Shown: one piece after another, positions 11,371 through 22,523 of the stretch
Numbering within the stretch: position 1 is the first letter of the stretch
Layout: every line of letters begins with the position of its first letter
NCBI RefSeq assembly: GCF_949628265.1
Contig: NC_088788.1
Coordinates: forward strand, 13,640,001-13,704,000
Direction of reading: 5' to 3'
DNA length: 64,000 nucleotides
Source of the DNA: Cloeon dipterum
Taxonomy: Eukaryota > Arthropoda > Insecta > Ephemeroptera > Baetidae
Notes under the pieces: generated by a model
What the model was told of the DNA's origin: nothing
Databases searched by the model: none
What the model saw: only the letters and a program-made list of their open reading frames with translations
Program-made: the position numbers and the translations under genes

Positions 11371-13950
11371 ACACACAGAGAAAAAAAAATCAATCTGACC
11401 CCGAAAATATGATCAATTTTAGCAAGAATAGACGAGAGCACGATTTTCCGGGTCTAACTGACGCGAACGCAATTTTCGGTATCTATTAGACGCGCGCTCT
11501 CCGCTGCGCTGTTCAATTTGATCTGGCTGCCGAAATCCTGATCAATTTGATGCAGAACTAGAGAACTACCGCGCGGCCGCCTCTAACTGAGGCAGAGCGG
11601 CTCGCTCGGTATCAAATAGACCAGCGAGGCCGATTTCTGCATGCAATTAGTAAAAAAGTAACAATTAGACTTATACCGGTCCGGTTTCCGAGGACTATAA
11701 GCTCCTAGATCAGGTCCCCATCGCCGAAAAACTTGAAAAGTCGATCCCACAACATTATAACAGCACTTTTGAACACTTTTTGGCACTGCACTTGATCGGG
11801 ATACACTTCAAAAATCGACTAAAACTGCGAGCGTGAGAACTCGCCGCGAAAAACATTGGTTAGACCAGCTGAAACTGAATCAATAAATGTAAACATTGAC
11901 ATTGATAGGCTGGTTTTAATTTTCTCAACCAATCACAAGTAGTCATGTTTTTGACCTCACATTCTTGACTGGCGCGAAATCAATATGAAATAATTTAGGA
12001 ACCACCAGTTTAATTCACTACAGCTTAAACAAAGGCTAAGAAAGACCGAGAACAAGAATAAAGTGGAAATAAATATATAATAAAATAAAATATAAATCAA
12101 TTAATGTAATAAGTTGAAAAGTAGTTAAAATTAAGATAATAAATTAATGAAATATTTTTAGAGTCAAACGACAGCATCAAAAAATACTAATGATGAAATA
12201 CGCTTATACAGTCTTAATAATTCATTTTTTTTTTCTTAGAAAAAAAACACGCACAAACACTTTGCATACACTTTTGATTAATAACAAGCTTTCTATAAAA
12301 AATGGGCTAAAAGAATGATTGATACTATTTGGTTTAACTTCGGAACAAATTTCTTTTGAACATGGTTTGCACATTATTGAGTGAAAATTTTTAAATGCAA
12401 TGTTTTCTGCACTGTCCGCATTGACCAACAGAAAGCAGCAAACTCAATCGGCTCCGCTCTTTCATGACAATGGACTTTCATTTATCTTGAAAATTTTATC
12501 AAGATTAATTTTAACCCACCACTTCTAATTTTAATCTAGACAAATATAAAGAAATTATGAAGTGTCTAAAAAAAATAAAAATAAGTAAATAATAGCGATC
12601 AGTCTAGTTTAAGCACACAATCCCTGAAACAAAATTATTCAGCAGCTTCCTGCCACTGGAAGCAGCTGCTGCGTGCGCTGATTCCGGAACTAACAAACTC
12701 AAAATCCAAGTTGACTCAACCACAGAAGAGATCCTACTATTACATTTAACTATGAAAATATTGTCCTGCACTTTAGGAATTGAAAAAAATTAAAAAAATC
12801 TGATGACATTAAATTGCATCTTAAAAATAGCACAGAGCTTGAATAATTAAATTCATTATAAGTGAGCCATAATCAGTCAAAGCAGCAAATTTCTGTCCAG
12901 GGGTCGATGGATTTTGATGAAATTTTTTTATTCCGTTAATTTTGCCCTAATTGACATACAAAAACAGTTGAGAAAACTCGGCCTTTCCAATTTTTGCTGG
13001 TTTTGCGGGCGTTCAAGTGTCAAAATCTGGGAATTTTGAGTACTTCATAACTTTGCTCAGGGTAGTCCTAGAACAAAAATTAAAAAACCCGTAAACTCGT
13101 CTCAACAAGGCAAACAACTTTTACATTGACCTCAAAGTGGTAGGTCAAAGGTCAAGGTCATAAAAATTATTTTTTTTTATTTTAAACTCAAATTTGAAAA
13201 TGATATATTGAAATTTTTTATTTTTTTCGTAGCCATTTTGTAGAGCACAAAAAATTGAGTTAAAAACGTTAAAATTTGGAATGGCGTTTTTCCTCATTTT
13301 TTTAATAAAAAATGAAAACTTCGAAAACCCTTGTTTTTCGAGGTTGGTAAAAAATGATGATTGACCAAATCTCGACTTCTAGTCATCCGAATATCAAAAA
13401 CCGCATACCGTTAGACTCCTCTCGACGTCCCTAAGTGCATTAAAGGGGTATGAGACCCACCAACCCCCAACCCCCTTTTAACCCCCTAAATAACGTGAAA
13501 TTTAGAATTTTTCGTCCGTTTCAACACCTTATCATGACGTTGACGAGTAATTGTCTTCTTCAAACCAATTCATTAACTTAGTTCACTCAAAGACGAGTCA
13601 AATGGAACTTATTTTTTGTAAATAGGACCACCACAACCTGAGATTCGGGTGCACAAAGATTTTTTTCCAAACGCGATGCAATAAAATTCTGGATGATCGA
13701 CCAAATCTCGACTTCTAATCATCTGATTTTGAAAAACCGCATACCGTTAGACTCGTCTTGACATCCCCAAGTGTACTAAAGGGGTATGAGACCCACCAAC
13801 CCCCAACCCCCTTTTAACCCCCTAAATAACGTGAAATTTAGCTTTTTTCGTCCGTTTCAACACCTTAGCACGACGTTGACGAGTAATTGTCTTCTTTAAA
13901 CCAATTTAGTTACTTAGTTCACTTCAATACGAGTCAAACGGTACTTAATT
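11371..13950 (+). repeat. left arm of the giant inverted repeat
   Basis: The outermost 450 bp are rich in GATCA-containing words and TCTAACTGA-type motifs, then comes an AT-rich middle, then GC-patterned tandem units nearest the centre. It is the reverse complement of 14080-16659. The only sizeable open frames are mirror copies of those in the other arm (11583-11786 and 12222-12428, minus strand). Confidence 0.8.
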
Positions 13951-14035
13951 TTTGAACATAGGACCACTACAACCTGATATTTGGGTGGCACAAAGTTTTT
14001 TATTAAGACGCGGATGAATTAAAATGCTCGGTGAG
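13363..14035 (+). repeat. two tandem 336-bp units in the left arm
   Basis: The word (G)ACCAAATCTCG recurs at 13363, 13699 and, truncated, at 14036, giving a period of 336 bp. Each unit continues with a CCGCATACCGTTAGACTC block, a C-rich block, and a GTCTTCTT(C/T)AAACCAATT block. Units 1 and 2 differ at scattered bases, so the duplication is older than the inverted repeat, whose arms agree with each other better than the units do. Confidence 0.75.
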
Positions 14036-14667
14036 CACCAAATCTCGAACAAAACACAAAAAGGTGGCCCTATTTACAAAAATTAAGTACCGTTTGACTC
14101 GCATTGAAGTGAACTAAGTAACTAAATTGGTTTGAAGAAGACAATTACAAGTCAACGTCGTGCTAAGGTGTTGAAACGGACGAATAATGCTAAATTTCAG
14201 GTAATTAAGGGGTTAAAAGGGGGTTGGGGGTTGGTGGGTCTCATACCCCTTTAGTACACTTGGGGATGTCAAGACGAGTCTAACGGTATGCGGTTTTTCA
14301 AAATCAGATGATTAGAAGTCGAGATTTGGTCGATCATCCAGAATTTTATTGCATCGCGTTTGGAAAAAAATCTTTGTGCACCCGAATCTCAGGTTGTGGT
14401 GGTCCTATTTACAAAAAATAAGTTCCATTTGACTCGTCTTTGAGTGAACTAAGTTAATGAATTGGTTTGAAGAAGACAATTACTCGTCAACGTCATGATA
14501 AGGTGTTGAAACGGACGAAAAATTCTAAATTTCACGTTATTTAGGGGGTTAAAAGGGGGTTGGGGGTTGGTGGGTCTCATACCCCTTTAATGCACTTAGG
14601 GACGTCGAGAGGAGTCTAACGGTATGCGGTTTTTGATATTCGGATGACTAGAAGTCGAGATTTGGTC
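13995..14667 (-). repeat. two tandem 336-bp units in the right arm
   Basis: Mirror image of 13363-14035 (coordinates by the 28030-x rule). The truncated third unit start at about 14036 sits at the symmetry centre, suggesting that the inversion happened within a third repeat copy. Confidence 0.7.
14209..14238 (+). other. G-quadruplex motif in the repeat unit (one of four)
   Basis: Four G-runs of 3-5 bases are separated by loops of about 6, 2 and 5 nt on the + strand. The same motif occurs at 14544-14574 (+) and, as C-runs, at 13456-13486 and 13792-13822 (G-rich on the minus strand). This is a sequence pattern only; folding is not shown. Confidence 0.5.
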
Positions 14668-15601
14668 AATCATCATTTTTTACCAACCTCGAAAAACAAG
14701 GGTTTTCGAAGTTTTCATTTTTTATTAAAAAAATGAGGAAAAACGCCATTCCAAATTTTAACGTTTTTAACTCAATTTTTTGTGCTCTACAAAATGGCTA
14801 CGAAAAAAATAAAAAATTTCAATATATCATTTTCAAATTTGAGTTTAAAATAAAAAAAAATAATTTTTATGACCTTGACCTTTGACCTACCACTTTGAGG
14901 TCAATGTAAAAGTTGTTTGCCTTGTTGAGACGAGTTTACGGGTTTTTTAATTTTTGTTCTAGGACTACCCTGAGCAAAGTTATGAAGTACTCAAAATTCC
15001 CAGATTTTGACACTTGAACGCCCGCAAAACCAGCAAAAATTGGAAAGGCCGAGTTTTCTCAACTGTTTTTGTATGTCAATTAGGGCAAAATTAACGGAAT
15101 AAAAAAATTTCATCAAAATCCATCGACCCCTGGACAGAAATTTGCTGCTTTGACTGATTATGGCTCACTTATAATGAATTTAATTATTCAAGCTCTGTGC
15201 TATTTTTAAGATGCAATTTAATGTCATCAGATTTTTTTAATTTTTTTCAATTCCTAAAGTGCAGGACAATATTTTCATAGTTAAATGTAATAGTAGGATC
15301 TCTTCTGTGGTTGAGTCAACTTGGATTTTGAGTTTGTTAGTTCCGGAATCAGCGCACGCAGCAGCTGCTTCCAGTGGCAGGAAGCTGCTGAATAATTTTG
15401 TTTCAGGGATTGTGTGCTTAAACTAGACTGATCGCTATTATTTACTTATTTTTATTTTTTTTAGACACTTCATAATTTCTTTATATTTGTCTAGATTAAA
15501 ATTAGAAGTGGTGGGTTAAAATTAATCTTGATAAAATTTTCAAGATAAATGAAAGTCCATTGTCATGAAAGAGCGGAGCCGATTGAGTTTGCTGCTTTCT
15601 G

Positions 15602-15808
15602 TTGGTCAATGCGGACAGTGCAGAAAACATTGCATTTAAAAATTTTCACTCAATAATGTGCAAACCATGTTCAAAAGAAATTTGTTCCGAAGTTAAACCA
15701 AATAGTATCAATCATTCTTTTAGCCCATTTTTTATAGAAAGCTTGTTATTAATCAAAAGTGTATGCAAAGTGTTTGTGCGTGTTTTTTTTCTAAGAAAAA
15801 AAAAATGA
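15602..15808 (+). other. 68-codon open frame in palindrome arm (mirror at 12222-12428 minus)
   Basis: Present identically in both arms. It is cysteine-containing but has no recognisable domain and sits in AT-rich sequence. It is probably chance or a remnant of a former transposon gene. Confidence 0.15.
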
Positions 15809-16243
15809 ATTATTAAGACTGTATAAGCGTATTTCATCATTAGTATTTTTTGATGCTGTCGTTTGACTCTAAAAATATTTCATTAATTTATTATCTTAAT
15901 TTTAACTACTTTTCAACTTATTACATTAATTGATTTATATTTTATTTTATTATATATTTATTTCCACTTTATTCTTGTTCTCGGTCTTTCTTAGCCTTTG
16001 TTTAAGCTGTAGTGAATTAAACTGGTGGTTCCTAAATTATTTCATATTGATTTCGCGCCAGTCAAGAATGTGAGGTCAAAAACATGACTACTTGTGATTG
16101 GTTGAGAAAATTAAAACCAGCCTATCAATGTCAATGTTTACATTTATTGATTCAGTTTCAGCTGGTCTAACCAATGTTTTTCGCGGCGAGTTCTCACGCT
16201 CGCAGTTTTAGTCGATTTTTGAAGTGTATCCCGATCAAGTGCA

Positions 16244-16447
16244 GTGCCAAAAAGTGTTCAAAAGTGCTGTTATAATGTTGTGGGATCGACTTTTCAAGTT
16301 TTTCGGCGATGGGGACCTGATCTAGGAGCTTATAGTCCTCGGAAACCGGACCGGTATAAGTCTAATTGTTACTTTTTTACTAATTGCATGCAGAAATCGG
16401 CCTCGCTGGTCTATTTGATACCGAGCGAGCCGCTCTGCCTCAGTTAG
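16244..16447 (+). other. 67-codon open frame in palindrome arm (mirror at 11583-11786 minus)
   Basis: The frame is identical in both arms, as expected from the inverted repeat. It shows no domain that I recognise. The 200 bp before it contain inverted and direct CCAAT boxes (about 16096 and 16170), so this end may derive from the promoter and 5' end of a transposon gene. A second possible start inside it gives a 16-codon hydrophobic peptide. A functional protein is unlikely. Confidence 0.2.
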
Positions 16448-19348
16448 AGGCGGCCGCGCGGTAGTTCTCTAGTTCTGCATCAAATTGATCAGGATTTCGG
16501 CAGCCAGATCAAATTGAACAGCGCAGCGGAGAGCGCGCGTCTAATAGATACCGAAAATTGCGTTCGCGTCAGTTAGACCCGGAAAATCGTGCTCTCGTCT
16601 ATTCTTGCTAAAATTGATCATATTTTCGGGGTCAGATTGATTTTTTTTTCTCTGTGTGTATTATCACCATTTCTGCTTTATGGAAGGACGTGCAAAATGT
16701 TCGATTTATATTCATTGATCCCATTTTGAGGCAAAATCAACGATACTTTTTTGCCTTAATCTTAATCTTTTCTCAATGTGTTTCAAATAAGAACTGCCTT
16801 AATTTCAGTATTAATTTTTTTCAAACCCGAATGCAATGGAAGCGAATTATTAGAGATATACTTTTCATATTTTCTGTTTTCTGCAAAGCTCAAATCTTGG
16901 TGAATCCGGATTTTCTGCTTCCGACAGAGCAGTTTAATGCACTAAATTTACATTTTTATGAGAGTGTTTCTCATTTTTAGGGAGGCATCATTTGGCAACG
17001 AACCAAGTAAATTTAGAACATAACTTTCATTACATATGCCAAACTCAACAATTTCCACAACGTGGTTTTGGGGAATTCTGTAAAAAAAAAACTATCAATG
17101 GTCATGCAGCAGGAACTTGCAATCAAGACTATTTGAGATTAGATTTTAAAGTAGATCTATACTGAAAATTCTTAACTATCATTTTAACCTTTAGCTAAAA
17201 ATTTTAAAAAAATGCTGCTCAGATAGCCGTTTTAATTTTGCGAGAAAATCGAGAACAAAGTTTGTATGCAAATTAAGCGACAAGAACGGTCTCTATTAAA
17301 ATCAAGAGATATATTTCACTAAAGGAAAATATACTGGTGGATAAATCGCGATGAGAGGAATCGCAAGAAAAAAATTAATATTTGCTCAAAACAAAGAAGT
17401 GTCGTACACATTATTGCGAAATGTAAAACAAATTGTTATAAAATGAACAATTTCACCAACAATTCTAATTGTATTCAATTGTTGTCGTGTATACCGATCC
17501 ACTTTTAAATCAAGGAAAATGTGAGCGGCAATTCACACGGGAAATCTGAAATTTGGCGTGGCTTCTTTTAATGAGCAGAGCGGAGCATTGGCCTAAAGGA
17601 ATAATTCAGTAAGCGCTTGATCACGTCGGCGGATCCAATTTGCCGCGCAATTTGACCTCTTCCGAGCCGGGAGGCTATATCACACTGCTGCGTGGCACTT
17701 TTGGTTCCAATGATTAATCGGCGGTGCACCTTGGCGGGCACAAAGGGTGTCGTTTTCTCGCGCGCGCCCGGCAGCACCCCAGGCGCGAGCGCGAGAGAGC
17801 ATCAACCCCCGTCATTAACCCGCAGGGCTGCATGCGCGGCGTGAGAAGACAGCCAGATTTCGTTTTGGAAAGCTGCTTGGCCCGAGTTGTGCTCCTCGGC
17901 AAACTCCAGTGCATTAGGGCGGATTATCTGCGGCAAAAACAGCCTTATGCTAATCTGTGCAGCTGCAAGCTGCTCTCGGGGCCGCTATCGAGTCGAATTC
18001 ACTGGACTATACCCGGGCAAATAGGATTTGCTTGCGATTTGGGTCGGTAACCAGAGAACACTCTCTCCTCTAATGCCGTTTTAAAGACCGTCTTGATTGA
18101 TGAGCTTTGTAATTGCAAATACGTTCGGCTACATGGTCTCTTTGGTTTGCTAATCACTAACATACTTTCACGGAATTCGTTTTGAAATTCGGTTTAAATT
18201 TTTCTGATTGATGTATTAAGACTGTGAAATTTACACTTTGCAATTTTGTGAGAAAAATAGTTGAGCTCAAATCGTGTAATTTTAAGCTATATTTGACTCT
18301 GTACATATTTTTAAGTTGACCGAAAGATTTCAAATAAAACACTACAATAGGTTATTATTCATTTTCCACTGTCTCAACATGACTTGAACTTTCTAAATTG
18401 ATCACAAACCGGAGTAAACCACTTATATCGGACTATAATTTCAAATTTTTAAATTTTGAATTTACTAATTAGAAACAGATTTTATTTCCTTAATCTTTGA
18501 TAATATATTTTAATATTGTGACCATCAGAATCATGTCAGGGTCCCGCCCTAAGGGTTTAACCTCACATTAAATGATTTCATTTAGGTCTGGTTGGTATGC
18601 CATGGTAAATTAAACACAAAGAAATCAAATGCATTGACACAAGATGTGCTTTCAGGGAAAAGGTCATGCACGCTAAAGCAGCCTGGTGCCAGATTACAAA
18701 CTTCAAATTGGAATTTTGCAGCAGAATAACGACGAGTGTACTAATAAAACTGGGCAAAACTGGCTACTTTTTCCACCTCTGCTGAGTTTGAATTCCATCA
18801 CTCCTCATTTTGATCTTGGAGGGATATTGTGTTTCAGTAAAAATTTCCTGCGTCACAAAAAATACGCCTTATTGCTCCCTAATCTCACGTCGATTTTACT
18901 GTAAATTTGACATTTTTGACATTCCCCACTCATTATTTTATAATAAAGATTATTTTGAATTGTAATAACTGCCACAGTTTTAAATTTTTTGTCTACTTAA
19001 AATTCAAAGTAAATATTTTTCGAAATTTTTGGTCATTCAATGGCAAACATGCAAATTAATAAAATTAAGGGTCAGTAAAATAGGCAATTTGTTTCGAATG
19101 ATGTTAACTCTCGTTCAAAAAAGAGAGTTCAAATTTCACAGCTCTGCAATTTGCAATCGTTTCTCTGTGGCGTAAATTTGATAATTTGAGACAGAATTTT
19201 TGACCTATTAATCAAACGATGGAATAATCAGAATTAATTTATTTTTTTTGAACTGTCCGAAATTTAAAAATTTAAATTTTCCAATCACAAAATAAAATTC
19301 CCATTAGGCGCAAAAGTCCTCTCTCCTCAGCAATTTGATCAATTTTAC

Positions 19349-19363
19349 GTTGCTATAGGCAAC
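19349..19363 (+). promoter_or_regulatory. consensus X-box (RFX-factor site)
   Basis: GTTGCT-ATA-GGCAAC fits the RFX consensus GYTRYY N(1-3) RRNRAC at every position and is almost palindromic. RFX sites mark genes of cilia and ciliated sensory neurons in animals. The nearest supported start codon is about 3 kb away (22523, minus strand), so a distal element or an undetected transcript would be needed. Confidence 0.45.
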
Positions 19364-20503
19364 CTGCAGGGCAGCAGTGCTGAGCGTGGTGCGTTCCTAT
19401 CTCTAATTCCAGCAGCGAGCTGGCTGTAATGAAAATTTCATCCCAGCGCAATTATTGCCACTTAAACCGGGCGTGAAAATCGCGCTCGGCCGCTCTGAAT
19501 GCATTGACTGACCAGCGAACAATCAAAAGAGAGTACGCGTGGTTGGTAGCGGAGCGTTATTAAAAAGCATTATTCTGTGTAAAGCCACCTTTGCTTCACC
19601 GCGGCCGCGGACAAACAGCGGTCTGATTGAGGTGCAAGGGCTGCACTAAACACAATATATGTCGACGAGACAAAAGATCTATTGTACAACACAGAATGTA
19701 CGCTGTTCAAATATAAATGCATATTGAAGCGGAAGTACTGAAAGCGCTTGCCAACAATCGCATTGCACTGGGTGCATATAGTTACATAAGAGTTCAAATA
19801 AAGGGGAATAAACATCGTTGTTTCTTTATTTAAATTTTTGTTGATTTATTCCTCCATCCCAGGCGGTCCCAGGTGAGCCTCTGATGCTGACTCTAGAAAC
19901 AACGCAGAGCTTGGAAAAACATTAACGGCGTTTTCGCGAATGGTTTGGTCTGTAATATTTAAATTTTTGTTAGAGCTCCATCATAATTTTGTGATATGCT
20001 GTTAGGGTTCCTTTCTAATTTGGAAGTATGCCATTTTAAACGAAAAAATGTGTTTAAAAAGCTGCAAGCGATGCGTAAAAGCTGTCTAAAACAGACCATA
20101 TTTGACTTAACTCCAGGCACTGCTGCATTCCAGGTAGAGCTAGCTCGTTTTCATATTTTGACTTTAATGGAGACGCATAAAGCCGAATAAGGGACTTTAT
20201 CGAAAAGTCATTTTGTGCCTGTGCATAGCGGTGCTCGTTTTATGTCATCATTCACTGCCCCGTCGTGAAAAGCAGGAACTCGGCGACGGCAGCAGCAGCA
20301 GCGTGATGGAAAACACTTGGCCGAGATATGTGCCGGCTCATAAATATTTTATTGTATAGTGCACGGCAGAAATGAGGCCAACAAATGGACGTGCTCCCGC
20401 AGCCGCACGTTTATTCAGGCAGCTCTGGGCGATTGTGCCTGTGCCCAAGCCGTCTGGCAAACACTCGGCGCGGCTAACATGTTGCATTCGTCCCAGGAGT
20501 GCA

Positions 20504-20587
20504 TATAAAACTCGGTTTCCCAATTTCCACTCTTGCTCGAGAGGCAGACTTGTCTCTTTCATCGACGAACAATATTGATTCTGATTC
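20504..20587 (+). promoter_or_regulatory. candidate TATA promoter with non-coding first exon
   Basis: TATAAAA at 20504-20510 is followed about 78 bp later by a good splice donor (GATTC/GTGAGTG, exon end 20587). No ATG-led frame runs through the donor with a recognisable signal peptide, so any exon here would be leader sequence. The downstream gene was not identified. Confidence 0.3.
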
Positions 20588-22177
20588 GTGAGTGTGTTCG
20601 AGGGTGGCTGCCGCTATCAACTCGTCTTTTGCAAACATCAATCTGCAAGCTGTTGACAGCTCTTGAAGCTCCTCCCGCAAAAATAAGACGTTTTGCTCGC
20701 CGTCGTTTTTTTTTTGCCTCCGCTCCGTCATCATCTTTTTCTCCGCGCACCGCGATGATTGTCAGTTTGCCAGACTCTTTTCCCCGGCACGTGAGAGCCC
20801 GATTTGCGGGGCGGAAAAAGGAGGCGACGCAAAAAAGCTCTCTCGTGCGGTGTGTTACAATGATTAATTTAAAGCAGAACGATGGAGTGCGCCAGTCGAC
20901 CGGCACCCACCGTGACTATTTTGCTCCGCTGGAAAAACCAACTTTTCGTCAATCTTTTATCAGATTGGAATTGGCTTCATTTCACGCTTGTTGCACGCAG
21001 AGTTTGTTTAATGTAGCCGCAATTTTGTTTTTATTGCACACTGCTCTGAGCGTCCCACTTTAATGCAGTTACATCCATTTTATTCAAGCAAAATTCATAC
21101 ATGGATAGCGGCCAAATCGATTTGATTTAAGAATCTACTACATCTTAGAGGTTAATCTATTAACATAAAACAGTAGTACAGTATTTTATGATGCGAGAGG
21201 AAATAAATTTATTGTTTGAGTTGTTTTCATGCTTTTGTTAGCTGACCATTTTCGACTAAAGCATGGATAATTTAGAGAATTGTAAATTTATTTATTATAT
21301 ATTGCAAAATAAATCTTAAAGTAAATAAAATTAACGTTTACATATGTGTAAAATTTCAGCAAGACCTTCTGTATATTTATGGAAAAATAAAATCTCAGTG
21401 TAAAAATACCATTTAAAAGAATTCAGGCACTCGAAGGAAATCAATTACTCAATAATGACAATTTATTTGCCTAAATAATTTCCTCGCACTCAATATGCAC
21501 CGAGGAAGCTGCTTCAATTTGAAAATTATGAAAACCTTGAGTGCACCTGCCATCATAAGCTTTTACCAACAATGTTTCTTCTAATTTCTCAAGTCAACAC
21601 CGCACGCCTTATTATTTATTTTCCATCAACACCTCACGTGACTCACGCCGATTACGGCCCAGCCAGCCAAATGAGTGTGTCATCAGAGCACCGAGTCAAC
21701 CTTTATCTGCGCTGCACGTATCAACGCGTTGCTGAAAAAGTGTCGAGCGCCATCCAGCCACCCAGCCAGCCAGCGTGTACAGATGACACTCTCGACTTGC
21801 TTAACACGCGTATTTTTTATCTCTTTTATTGCAGGCGTGCGCGACACGCAGGAGTCATTTATCACCGCTGAAAAGGGAATTCTGCTCGACTAACCTATGT
21901 TTGCACGAGGAAGATATATAATGAATGGCTTTAGGTGCAACTCTGCTGAATAGACGTCAACTGCGTCCAATCCTCGACGGCCTACTGAGTGTATCTACCT
22001 GAACTGCTGCTGTTCTGAATTTTGAACTTTGAACATGAAATACTTGGGAAATGAGGGTGGTTCGGAATGAAAAGGTGCGAGTTGGGTTGGCAGAACAGAA
22101 TAAAATATTATTAATTATAAGGAAATTAAATAAATAAACCAGATTTTTTATGTTTGAAAGTTTTTAATTTTTAATTG

Positions 22178-22523
22178 CTAGTTAAAAGGTGGAATATTTT
22201 GACGGTTTATCTCTGTCATCGGTAAATCGGGAGGTACTGTGGAGTTTTTCAGGTGACCGGTCGTTGGCTATATGTACAAGGCAAAGTAAATAAAAATCAA
22301 AACAGAAAAACACTAAGCATACCTGTGTATCTTGAAATTGAGATAAATCAGGGTGTCTAGTCGGGAAAGGCGAGGGCTGCGGAGGATCTAAGTGGGGCTT
22401 CACCGCATTGGAGGCAGCAAACACACCTTCACCGTTGCTTTCCACATCTTTCTGCAAGACGGTGCCTCCTATGGCGAGGGAAAACACCGTGGTGGTGCAT
22501 ACCATGATGGTCCACTGTGTCAT
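22178..22523 (-). CDS. small secreted protein candidate (96 aa, 2 exons)
   Basis: Two minus-strand exons, 22323-22523 and 22178-22267, join in phase 0 (donor CAG/GTATGC, acceptor CATATAG) to encode 96 aa. The N terminus, MTQWTIMVCTTTVFSLAIGG, is a typical secretion signal. The rest is Pro-rich (DPPQPSPFPTRHPDL) with an N-glycosylation sequon (NST) in exon 2, and it ends NIPPFN. There are no dibasic cleavage sites, cysteines or known domain, so a classical neuropeptide or defensin is not supported. It lies downstream of, and in the same direction as, the 92-aa membrane protein gene. Exon 2 uses a weak acceptor tract; an alternative acceptor 31 nt further into the exon would give only six more codons. 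Function unknown. Confidence 0.45.

Larger units (their letters stand above)
11371..16659. mobile_element. 5.3-kb giant inverted repeat (foldback-like element)
   Basis: The interval reads almost the same on both strands. Position x pairs with 28030-x from the tips (ACACACAGAG at 11371-11380 against CTCTGTGTGT at 16650-16659) to near the centre. The symmetry also covers the flanking TA (11369-11370 side and 16660 side), and it stops at the next base. That fits an insertion with a TA target duplication, as in Tc1/mariner-like elements. The arms look nearly identical, with small differences only close to the centre. There is no long open frame, so the element would be non-autonomous. Alternatives are a foldback or hairpin element of another superfamily, a one-off inverted duplication, or an assembly error joining a read to its reverse complement. 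Confidence 0.75.
14080..16659 (-). repeat. right arm of the giant inverted repeat
   Basis: Reverse complement of the left arm. Near the centre (14080-14220) a few substitutions and a one-base offset separate the arms; further out I found no differences in the segments I compared. Between 13951 and 14079 the two sides no longer pair well, leaving a loop of roughly 100-130 nt. Confidence 0.8.
16661..22177. other. 5.5-kb gene-poor stretch
   Basis: No complete gene is supported. Open frames at 16654-16980, 17724-18050, 20533-21063 and 20559-20906 have no domain or consistent splice pattern. Two regulatory-looking sites stand out: an X-box at 19349 and a TATA box with a downstream splice donor at 20504-20587. 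A TTTTATTGCAG acceptor at about 21833 is followed by an open frame of 19 codons ending in a stop near 21893. It could be a terminal exon of a + strand gene, but no partner exon was found. Confidence 0.4.

Noticed and set aside
20533..21063. 176-codon open frame on the + strand
   Set aside because: The composition is arbitrary, an antisense frame of 115 codons overlaps it, and a splice donor at 20588 would cut it near its start.
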